Shown in pieces: positions 1 through 5,114 of a DNA stretch of 5,367 nt (position 1 is its first letter; the number at the start of each line of letters is the position of its first letter). Position numbers and translations under genes: made by a program. Source of the stretch: Paracoccaceae bacterium (GTDB taxonomy: Bacteria; Pseudomonadota; Alphaproteobacteria; Rhodobacterales; Rhodobacteraceae); contig JAPOSK010000060.1 of NCBI GenBank assembly GCA_026709725.1, forward strand, positions 1 through 5,367, given 5' to 3'. The notes beneath the pieces are model-generated. The model saw nothing but the letters and a program-made list of their open reading frames with translations, was not told where the DNA came from and ran no database searches.

Positions 1-169
1 GTGATCTCCGTGTCCTGCAGCAGTGCCATCGCTACCGCCTGGAGGGTTGCGGTGATGCGCCGGTGGAGTGTCGCCATGTCGGTGAGGGTCTCCCCTGGGG
101 CGGTGATCCCCCTGGGGCGGTGACCTCTTTTGTCTTGGCAAGGGGTGATGTGGATTGCGGGTGTGTCAT
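1..169 (-). pseudogene. Unknown gene, 5' part, frame broken by a 17-bp tandem duplication; runs off the left edge
   Basis: An ATG at 169-167 follows AGGAG (177-181) with 7 nt spacing. The frame opens as MTHPQSTSPLAKTKEV and, as the DNA stands, becomes Pro/Ser/Arg-rich and stops at TAG (32-34) after 45 residues. The break falls at two 17-bp direct copies (92-108 and 109-125). Taking out one copy joins the start, without a stop, to a second frame that is open to the window edge and contains ETLTDMATLHRRITATLQAV followed by a hydrophobic, helix-like stretch ending in QDTEI. The restored product would be at least about 50 residues. I do not recognise the family. An alternative is an intact shorter gene starting at the internal ATG 77-75, which has GGGGAG 12 nt upstream. 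The duplication is seen; calling it a disrupting mutation is inference. Confidence 0.45.
92..125. repeat. 17-bp tandem duplication (two copies, 16/17 identical)
   Basis: Copy one is CCCCTGGGGCGGTGATC (92-108) and copy two is CCCCTGGGGCGGTGACC (109-125); they differ only at the base before the last. The unit length is not a multiple of three, so gain or loss of a copy shifts any reading frame through it. It lies inside the minus-strand gene at the left edge and separates its start from its longer downstream frame. Confidence 0.9.
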
Positions 170-187
170 CGGAGTGCTCCTGTGTCG

Positions 188-203
188 TCCTCCGCAAGGA
201 GGG
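188..203 (+). promoter_or_regulatory. Hairpin with GNRA loop covering the Shine-Dalgarno sequence of the 48-residue ORF
   Basis: CCTCC (189-193) and GGAGG (198-202) form a perfect 5-bp stem closed by GCAA (194-197), a GNRA-type tetraloop. A U-G wobble (188/203) can extend the stem. The 3' arm is the AAGGAGG ribosome binding site of the ATG at 209, so in the folded transcript the site would be hidden. The inverted repeat is certain; a regulatory role such as thermosensing or attenuation is inference, because any consensus GGAGG can find a chance complement. Confidence 0.4.
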
Positions 204-208
204 TTATT

Positions 209-355
209 ATGTTTGGAGCACTCGACCCGGTTCCGGGTCACAGGCCCGGGGAATTCGTCGTGCCCAATGACCTGACCATGCAAGGGGGGTGGATTGACCA
301 CCCGGAAGGCGGCATGGATCGGTGCTGCTGCGAAAAATTTGGGAAACGGGGCTGA
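209..355 (+). CDS. Possible small protein of 48 residues, function unknown
   Basis: ATG at 209-211 follows a near-perfect AAGGAGGG (196-203) by 5 nt, one of the strongest ribosome sites in the window, and the frame ends at TGA 353-355. The product begins MFGALDPVPGH, is rich in Gly, Pro and acidic residues rather than the Ser/Arg/Cys mix typical of shadow frames, has no membrane segment or signal peptide, and ends with three adjacent cysteines in the tail CCCEKFGKRG. The triple Cys could bind metal or form disulfides, but no partner gene points to a role. Its start lies only 39 nt from the divergent ATG of the left-edge gene, too little space for two separate promoters, so its own promoter may lie inside that gene, or one of the two ORFs is not real. 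I do not recognise a family. Confidence 0.4.
   Translation: MFGALDPVPGHRPGEFVVPNDLTMQGGWIDHPEGGMDRCCCEKFGKRG
224..239. repeat. Short inverted repeat GACCCGG-TT-CCGGGTC
   Basis: Two perfect 7-bp arms (224-230 and 233-239) separated by 2 nt lie in the first codons of the possible 48-residue ORF. The size suits a dimeric repressor operator, but it may be chance or a codon effect in GC-rich DNA. A 2-nt gap is too small for an RNA hairpin loop without opening inner pairs. Confidence 0.3.
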
Positions 356-363
356 TTTTTCGC
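330..363 (+). terminator. 9-bp inverted repeat at the end of the 48-residue ORF, terminator-like
   Basis: GCGAAAAAT (330-338) and ATTTTTCGC (355-363) pair perfectly around a 16-nt loop, spanning the stop codon of the small ORF. The stem is A/U-rich and its U run is inside the stem rather than after it, so it is a poor classic terminator. A weaker pair, AATCGC (366-371) with GCGATT (387-392), follows and is trailed by two T residues. Together they may end or protect the small transcript; this is inference. Confidence 0.25.
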
Positions 364-472
364 CGAATCGCTGATCGGGGGTGAATGCGATTTTGGCAGA
401 TCACCTGTTATCAGGGACGTGCAGAGTTCCCATTCAGCCATACGAGGATCACACCCATTCTGAGGACTCTTC

Positions 473-501
473 TTGACAGAGCGGGAGTGAATGAATATCG
501 C
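473..501 (+). promoter_or_regulatory. Possible sigma-70-type promoter for the secreted-protein gene
   Basis: A perfect TTGACA (473-478) is followed after 17 nt by TATCGC (496-501), which matches the first three bases of a -10 box. Transcription would start near 508, giving a leader of about 65 nt before the ATG at 574. The -35 box is convincing; the -10 is weak. Confidence 0.4.
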
Positions 502-573
502 TCATCCCCATACATCGAAAGAACATGTACCCGGCGCGGTGCTGCGAGGTGCGGAAATCTGGAGAATGGGAAC

Positions 574-1062
574 ATGAAAATAGGACTGATGGCATTACTG
601 GGCGGATTCATTCTGGCTTTCAGCGGAGCTGCGCATGCAAACTGTTTCCCATCGCTGACTCTCGGTGATTACCCACTTGGTGAATGGTCAGATGCTGATC
701 GCACATGGGTCGTATCCGATACGGTCGGGTCGTCTTCCGATTATCTGACGACGCAATCCGCGGCGCAAGCACACAGAGATGCGCTCCTGGAAGAGTGTTC
801 GACAAAGGGAAATGCAGTCATTGCCGAGGTCGAAGGGCGCCTCAACGAACGGAAGGCCGGCCTGGGTGCCGAGTTCGACCGGACATGTACCGATATGATC
901 TTCTGTCCAATGGTCCGTGACACTGCGATTCAGTTCCAGGAAAACGAGATCGACCGGGAAATTGACAGAATGAAAACGTGGTATCAGGGACGCATCAACA
1001 GCTGCAAGGACCACTTCAACTATAGGTACAACACACTGTCGCCCCTGATCTGCTCGCCGTAA
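574..1062 (+). CDS. Secreted protein of unknown function, 162 residues, six cysteines
   Basis: The start is ATG 574, preceded by GGAG (561-564) and followed at once by a textbook signal peptide: Lys2, hydrophobic core at residues 3-17, and an AHA cleavage site after residue 22. The frame is also open upstream to 385, but that extension would bury the signal peptide and is rejected. The mature part carries six Cys at 24, 75, 105, 111, 144 and 160. An even number in an exported protein suggests three disulfides; Cys24 is not in a lipobox, so it is not a lipoprotein. Residues 61-150 are charged and helix-prone, with cysteines spaced as if two helices were pinned together (75/105 and 111/144), and Cys24 could close with Cys160 near the C-terminus. 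I recognise no family. It stands alone between uncertain ORFs, with a possible promoter at 473-501 and a weak hairpin after its stop. A periplasmic or exported structural or inhibitor-like role is conceivable, but nothing shows it. Confidence 0.8.
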   Translation: MKIGLMALLGGFILAFSGAAHANCFPSLTLGDYPLGEWSDADRTWVVSDTVGSSSDYLTTQSAAQAHRDALLEECSTKGNAVIAEVEGRLNERKAGLGAEFDRTCTDMIFCPMVRDTAIQFQENEIDREIDRMKTWYQGRINSCKDHFNYRYNTLSPLICSP

Positions 1063-1080
1063 ACTGGCAGACAGGGTTGA

Positions 1081-1110
1081 AAGAATCTGGACCCGGGACG
1101 GGACCTTCTT
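1081..1110 (+). terminator. Weak terminator-like hairpin after the secreted-protein gene
   Basis: Eighteen nt after the stop codon, AAGAA (1081-1085) can pair with TTCTT (1106-1110) around an inner stem of GG/CC and CCCG/CGGG with a GGA loop, broken by a 3-nt bulge and an A-A mismatch. The A-rich start and T-rich end fit an intrinsic terminator, but the imperfect stem makes this uncertain. Confidence 0.3.
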
Positions 1111-1231
1111 CAGTCGCCACACCCCTTCCGCTCTCAGATGCAGTTTTCATCATGCGCACTCTGCCATCGTCCGCCTCTCCGCCTTGACCCCAGGGCCGGT
1201 TCCGGATGATGCTGAAATTTACTGAGCGATT

Positions 1232-1555
1232 TTGACGGAGAACGACATCAGAAACGCAGAGATCCTCGTGAATCAGCTCCATGTCAGAAGCAGGGCATCT
1301 GCTGTCAGCGGTGCCCTTGCGATTGCAGAGGGGCCGACACGGAAGATCGAAGATGACGGTGAATTGATCGTCAGGGGAAAACGCAACTGACGGGGCAGTG
1401 ATTGTTCCCGGTTTGTGTCCACCTTCATCCTGATGGGCAATGAACCTGACCTCCCTGAAAGTGAACCGGGGCTCATCTGTTCCACCTGGACGGCGGGATA
1501 TGGAGCAATTCTCAGCCATGTGAGAATCGCTCCCTACGGGTGTGCATCCGCTTGA
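1232..1555 (+). pseudogene. Possible gene remnant interrupted by one TGA
   Basis: From a TTG at 1232 the frame reads 52 residues of balanced, acidic-containing sequence (including ENDIRNAEILVNQLHVRS and RKIEDDGELIVRG) to TGA 1388-1390, then stays open in the same frame to TGA 1553-1555, with a second protein-like stretch containing MGNEPDLPESEPGL. There is no clear ribosome site at 1232. The opposite strand is open in codon-aligned register (1558-1016, 180 residues), rich in Ser, Cys, Arg and Pro. That pattern is expected when the plus strand was once coding, but it could also mean that the minus ORF is the real gene. No family recognised. Confidence 0.25.
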
Positions 1556-1913
1556 CATTCACGACACCACTGTTGTCTTGAGAGAGCGTCCGGGTCATGC
1601 GCGAAGAATGCCTGCAAGGCACTCCCGGTCTTCGCCAATTTGCCTACGACTCCGGTTGGTGGCGCCGCGTCCACCTGTATGCACCACACAGTGAACGCGT
1701 GTGTCGCAAATGAGGAACGGCGCGCCGACCGCTCCCGGCATATTCAGCGGTCCGGGATGACCAGCACCTGACAGGAGCGCGCGAAACGTTGCCAATGCAA
1801 TGCAAAAGACCGATTTGATTTCCGGGAGCATGAGTATCTCCGCATAAAAAATGAGATCTTTTCGCCTGATTGCGGCACGCATGCCGCCATGTTTTGTGAA
1901 TGAAAAGGATGGG

Positions 1914-2242
1914 TCAGTCCGTGCGAGAGAGCCCGAAATGGCACAACAGCAGATCACCGGGGTCTCGATTGAACGGCAGGTATGGATCACAACCGGGCCC
2001 GGCACTCACAAGATCCGGTGATTCGGTCAGGAGTGCATCGGCAGTCGGTCGGTCCTGCGCAACAATCATGATTTCCGTGTCAGGATCGTTTCCGGATTTT
2101 GTGTATGGCGGGATGGATTCACACTCATGAATGCCCCGCGGAAGTCCCCGGTGCGGGAAGAGCCGTCAAGGCGGGCTGCCTGACGGAGCCGGGCAGGATC
2201 AGGGAGTGCTTCCGCCCTGGATTCCGTTGAGAGTGTCGCCAT
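1914..2242 (-). pseudogene. Possible frameshifted small gene
   Basis: ATG 2242-2240 follows GAAGGGGGG (2255-2247) by 4 nt. The frame begins MATLSTESRAEALPDPARL and stops at 2066 after 58 residues. A second frame, open from 2165 to TGA 1914-1916, contains the acidic, globular-looking segments GNDPDTEIMIVAQDRP and DPYLPFNRDPGDLLL. A single base change in length near the AAAA run around 2101-2105 would join the two into about 110 residues. A 12-bp palindrome lies just upstream of the start. This could be one decayed gene, two tiny genes, or chance; no family is recognised. Confidence 0.3.
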
Positions 2243-2267
2243 CGGTCCCCCCTTCAGGTTGACCAGA

Positions 2268-2279
2268 TGCGATATCGCA
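2268..2279. promoter_or_regulatory. Perfect 12-bp palindrome, operator-like
   Basis: TGCGATATCGCA is fully self-complementary and lies 25 bp upstream of the minus-strand ATG at 2242, where a repressor site overlapping a promoter would be expected. No clear -35/-10 pair is visible around it, so the role is a guess. Confidence 0.3.
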
Positions 2280-2386
2280 CATGAGTCTTCACAGTTGAAT
2301 TGTTGCCCTGCCCTGAGGGCTGCTGGCCCTGTTGACGCAACATGTGCATTCAAGGTCAGAGGCAATTGATGAGTATGCGAATTGAG

Positions 2387-2399
2387 CGGGGATTCCCCG
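2387..2399 (-). terminator. Weak hairpin downstream of the transporter operon
   Basis: CGGGG and CCCCG form a perfect 5-bp stem with a 3-nt loop about 40 nt past the stop of permease B. The following bases on the minus strand (CTCAATTCGC) are not U-rich, so this is at best a Rho-assisted end or an mRNA-protecting stem. Confidence 0.2.
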
Positions 2400-2437
2400 G
2401 TGGCGTAAGGGAAGTGACAGGCCTGACCGGAGAGGCA

Positions 2438-3388
2438 TCATGTGCTGGCGTCGGCACGGGTGCGCTCAAGGCGGCGAAAGAGAAGTGACAGGCCGAAGCA
2501 GAGACAGAAATACATCAGTGCGACAGTGATCCATGCTTCGAAGATGGCTCGGGTCGATGAGACCAGCTCGATCGCCTTGTAGGTCAATTCCTGGACAGAG
2601 ATCAGGGAGATGATGGAGCTGTCCTTGACCAGAGAAATGAATTGGTTGGCAAGGGGTGGCAGGACTTTCCTGATGGCCTGCGGCAGGACAATGTCCCGCA
2701 TTTCATCCAGCCAGCTCATGCCGAGTGATTGCGCTGCTTCACGCTGACCGCGGCTGATGGACTCGATGCCGGCGCGGACAATTTCGCCAACAAACGCACT
2801 TTCAAACAAGGCAAGGACAATGATCCCGGAAATGACCGAGGGGAACCTGCGCATGTCACCGAAGAAAAATTCCCAAATGGCCTTATTGTCCTGACGAGCG
2901 ATATTGCGGGCCCAGTCCTCAATGTTGAGGGCGGCGATGACTTGCTCGGACAGGAAGAAGAAAAAGATAAAAATGACGACGACCGGGGGCACATTTCTCA
3001 GAACTTCGAGATAGGTCCGCGCCAGCATGCGGATTGTCAGGTTCCTGGCACAACGGGCCATCCCCAGAATTGTACCCAATATAACCGCAAGCAGACTGGC
3101 ATAGAGGCTGATGCGAATTGTTGTCACAAGCCCCTGGACAAGAATATTCGAGACCCAGCGACCTGATTCATAGTCATACCGAAAGAGGTAATTCGGAATG
3201 ATCTCCCAACGCCACTTGTAGTTGAGCTGGTCACCGATCTGATAACAGATATAGCCGAAGAATGCCGCCAGCAGGACGACAAGGACAGCGTCCATCCAGT
3301 GCAGCCGCCTGATGAACCTTGTCATGACATCATCTGCGGGAATGGTGACCGCCCGCACGTTGGCGCCTGCGGGCGGCCTCTGCGTCAA
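2438..3388 (-). CDS. Polar amino acid ABC transporter, inner-membrane permease B
   Basis: This is one of two channel subunits of a PAAT-family importer (316 residues, long for a family often near 220-250). Hydrophobic segments lie at about 33-51, 83-110, 134-148, 183-202, 245-265 and 285-304. The cytoplasmic EAA loop that docks on the ATPase is intact: E217-A-A, G223, then I233-V-L-P236. The extra length comes from the N-terminus and from a polar stretch at about 147-182, between hydrophobic segments and probably periplasmic. The start is a TTG overlapping the TGA of the binding-protein gene by 4 nt (TTGA), with no Shine-Dalgarno, so translational coupling is likely. GTG at 3358 and ATG at 3325 (MTRFIRRLHWMD) are alternatives, and the ATG would remove a Pro/Ala-rich tail. 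It is the last gene of the operon. Substrate is not readable from this subunit. Confidence 0.93.
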   Translation of the reverse strand: MTQRPPAGANVRAVTIPADDVMTRFIRRLHWMDAVLVVLLAAFFGYICYQIGDQLNYKWRWEIIPNYLFRYDYESGRWVSNILVQGLVTTIRISLYASLLAVILGTILGMARCARNLTIRMLARTYLEVLRNVPPVVVIFIFFFFLSEQVIAALNIEDWARNIARQDNKAIWEFFFGDMRRFPSVISGIIVLALFESAFVGEIVRAGIESISRGQREAAQSLGMSWLDEMRDIVLPQAIRKVLPPLANQFISLVKDSSIISLISVQELTYKAIELVSSTRAIFEAWITVALMYFCLCFGLSLLFRRLERTRADAST

Positions 3389-4215
3389 TTGATCTGATCG
3401 GCCCAGTCCTCGGTCGTGAACCAGTAATCATGCCGCTCCTGCAGCCAGCCGGATCGCCATTGCTCGCCAATCCAGTTGTTGAAGAAGTTCAGGGCATCCG
3501 GATCCCCCTTGCGCAAGGCAAAACCTTCTGCACTCTGGTCGAAAAGCACGTCAAACGGTATGTACAAAGTCTCCGGATATGTTCGTGCTTCACGGGACGG
3601 AACAGGCTCGGATGACATGGTTGCATGCGCATTGCCGTTCAGAACCTCCTGGGTTGATGCACCATCCTCATCAAAAAGCAGAAGTTCCGCATCCGGGAAG
3701 TTTCTGGCAATGACAGTTGCCGGCGTTGCACCCCGCCGCGCGGAAAACGTCACATCCGGACTGTTGTAGTCTTCAAGCGTAAAGCCTTCGGTCATATCCC
3801 TGTTCGCAAGAACCGTCATCCCGGAATAGGCATAGGGATCGGAAAAGTTGACCGTCAGGTTCCGTGTGGCCGTGACCGTCATCCCGCTGATGATCACGTC
3901 GAACTTCCCGGCGACCAGCGCTGGAATGATTCCGTCCCAGGCCGTGGGGATAAACTCAACGTCAACACCCATATCCTCAGCAAGCTGTCGACCGACATCA
4001 AGCTCAAAACCGATCAGTTCGCCATTCTTATCGCGCATCGACCACGGAACAAACAGCGAGAGACCGATCTTGATGACACCGCGTTTCTTGATCGTCTCGA
4101 TCACACTCTCTGATGACAGTGCCTGGCGCGTGTCCTGTGCCATAACCTGCCTTGCCGAGCCGGCCATCAGAGACATGCAAAGGGCAGTCAGTAAAAATCG
4201 TCGTGTCAGATTCAT
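3385..4215 (-). CDS. Periplasmic substrate-binding protein of a polar amino acid-type ABC transporter
   Basis: A family 3 solute-binding protein (SBP_bac_3 fold) of 276 residues that captures the ligand and delivers it to the two permeases. ATG 4215 is chosen because AAGGAGA lies 5 nt upstream; the TTG at 4233 precedes that site. Residues 1-26 are a signal peptide with TRRFLL at the start, close to a twin-arginine motif, and VMA before the cut. The mature protein shows the family pattern GFELDVG (69-75), WDGIIPAL (93-100), SGMTVTATR (110-118) with Arg118 as the expected carboxylate ligand, and NFSDPYAYSG. In lobe two, where HisJ- and GlnH-like proteins have a ligand-binding Asp, the sequence is HATMSSEP (197-204), giving Ser202 with Glu203 beside it. 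From memory, related but little-studied binding proteins share an NAHA-type motif, so this may mark a subfamily with another ligand. It sits unusually between two permease genes, after a stem-loop. Confidence 0.93.
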   Translation of the reverse strand: MNLTRRFLLTALCMSLMAGSARQVMAQDTRQALSSESVIETIKKRGVIKIGLSLFVPWSMRDKNGELIGFELDVGRQLAEDMGVDVEFIPTAWDGIIPALVAGKFDVIISGMTVTATRNLTVNFSDPYAYSGMTVLANRDMTEGFTLEDYNSPDVTFSARRGATPATVIARNFPDAELLLFDEDGASTQEVLNGNAHATMSSEPVPSREARTYPETLYIPFDVLFDQSAEGFALRKGDPDALNFFNNWIGEQWRSGWLQERHDYWFTTEDWADQIN

Positions 4216-4220
4216 TTGAA

Positions 4221-4227
4221 TCTCCTT
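4221..4227 (-). promoter_or_regulatory. Strong ribosome binding site of the binding-protein gene
   Basis: AAGGAGA is followed after 5 nt by the ATG at 4215. It fixes the start against the upstream TTG (4233), and is clearly stronger than anything before permease A or permease B, in line with the need for more binding protein than membrane subunits. Confidence 0.8.
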
Positions 4228-4235
4228 TTTCAATG

Positions 4236-4251
4236 TGAGGCGCTTGCCTCA
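4236..4251 (-). promoter_or_regulatory. Intercistronic stem-loop between permease A and the binding-protein gene
   Basis: On the minus strand TGAGGC and GCCTCA form a perfect 6-bp stem with loop AAGC; the first three bases are the stop codon of permease A. The bases after it (ACATTGAAAAAGG) are A-rich, not U-rich, so it is not a normal terminator. Stem-loops next to binding-protein genes often set mRNA processing and stability in transporter operons; that role here is inferred. Confidence 0.5.
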
Positions 4252-5112
4252 GGTAATGACCGCATATCGTTTCTCCACAAAGGTCACGACTACGGACAAA
4301 GCAAGTGTTACAACCATGTAGACGGCTGCAATGGTGAACCAGATTTCAAAGCTCATGTAGGTATCAGCGATAATGTTCCGACCAATGGTGGTCAGTTCGG
4401 CGACGGCAATAACACTGACAATGGCCGAACTCTTGATCATGTGGACCACTTCGCCGGTCATCGGCGGCAGCATAAACTTGATCGACTGGGGCAGGATGAT
4501 GTAGCGGTAGCTCTGGGTGGTGCTCATTCCGATGGATTTCGCTGCTTCCCACTGACCGGTATGCACGGCATTGATGCCGGCACGAAAGATTTCCGAAATC
4601 AGGGCCGAGTGGAAAACGCCCAGGCACAGGATTGATGCGATATAGCGGTTCAGATCAAAAATCGGCCCCAGAACGTAATAGAAGACATAGAGCAGGACCA
4701 GCAGTGGCATGTTGCGGATAAACTCAAGATAGACAATGGCCACACGCGTCCCGATGAACAGGCCCGAGAGCCGCAACAGGGCAACAATGAGACCAATGAG
4801 AACTGCCAGCAGGAAGGCCTGAGTTGAGAGAGCAATTGTTTTGCCGAGACCGAGCATGATCTCGCCAATCTCAAACCCGTCATCGGTCAAGCGGTAGAAA
4901 TAATCGGGAATCCGGTACCATTGCCAGTTGTACCCCATTGCCTCGGCGCCCGTCAGGGCGGCCTGGATGATGGCGTAGACAATCACCAGATAAACAGCAA
5001 CAGCAACCGGCACTGATCGAGCCAGTCGCCTGGATATCTGCAGCGGACTGCCGGTGAACAGTCCTGAGAACGCACCCCTCTGACGAACCGGGGACCGGGA
5101 CAGGGAGGCCAT
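4249..5112 (-). CDS. Polar amino acid ABC transporter, inner-membrane permease A
   Basis: The second channel subunit of the same importer (287 residues). Hydrophobic segments lie at about 34-53, 84-113, 124-148, 157-176, 216-240 and 256-278, after a basic, Ser-rich cytoplasmic N-terminus of about 30 residues. The family signature is clear: EFIRNMPLLVLLYV (130-143), EIFRAGI, then the EAA loop E189-A-A, G195, I205-I-L-P208, which contacts the ATPase. It starts at ATG 5112, only 2 nt after the TAA of the ATPase gene, with no strong Shine-Dalgarno, so it is probably translated by coupling. Its likeness to permease B (both with the EAA loop and an aromatic NY/YNW stretch after the first membrane segment) indicates that the two arose by duplication and pair as a heterodimer. 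Substrate unknown. Confidence 0.94.
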   Translation of the reverse strand: MASLSRSPVRQRGAFSGLFTGSPLQISRRLARSVPVAVAVYLVIVYAIIQAALTGAEAMGYNWQWYRIPDYFYRLTDDGFEIGEIMLGLGKTIALSTQAFLLAVLIGLIVALLRLSGLFIGTRVAIVYLEFIRNMPLLVLLYVFYYVLGPIFDLNRYIASILCLGVFHSALISEIFRAGINAVHTGQWEAAKSIGMSTTQSYRYIILPQSIKFMLPPMTGEVVHMIKSSAIVSVIAVAELTTIGRNIIADTYMSFEIWFTIAAVYMVVTLALSVVVTFVEKRYAVIT

Positions 5113-5114
5113 GG

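Larger units (their letters stand above)
1111..2437. other. Long region without a convincing intact gene; probable decayed coding DNA
   Basis: About 1.3 kb lies between the secreted-protein gene and the end of the transporter operon. No frame gives a product I recognise with a good start. Several stretches read like protein but are interrupted: plus-strand 1232-1555 (one TGA inside), plus-strand 1597-1818 (ATG at 1597, MREECLQGTPGLRQFAYDSG, TGA at 1711, then open again to 1818), and minus-strand 2242-1914 (frame change). A minus-strand frame is also open at 1595-2005, starting outside any clear ribosome site. I see no transposase, inverted terminal repeats or tRNA that would explain the region as a mobile insertion. 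Confidence 0.55.

Noticed and set aside
385..573. In-frame upstream extension of the secreted-protein gene
   Set aside because: It would place 63 residues before a perfect signal peptide, and the ATG at 574 has its own GGAG site.
524..895. ACATGTACC occurring twice (about 527 and 884)
   Set aside because: One copy is inside the secreted-protein coding sequence and the flanks differ, so it is not a convincing operator pair.
1223..1555. Three in-frame TGA codons exactly 165 nt apart, suggesting TGA recoding or a repeat
   Set aside because: The segments between them are not similar to each other, and both permeases and the binding-protein gene end with ordinary TGA stops.
1719..1728. Palindrome CGGCGCGCCG
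   Set aside because: Such GC-only palindromes are common by chance and no gene start is placed to use it.
2729..3166. 145-residue plus-strand open frame inside permease B
   Set aside because: It is the antisense shadow of a clear membrane protein and has Asp/Asn-rich low-sense content.
4216..4233. TTG start 18 nt upstream of the binding-protein ATG
   Set aside because: The AAGGAGA ribosome site lies between the two, so translation must begin at the ATG at 4215.
4216..4635. 139-residue plus-strand open frame inside permease A
   Set aside because: Antisense shadow of a gene with a full family signature; no ribosome site.
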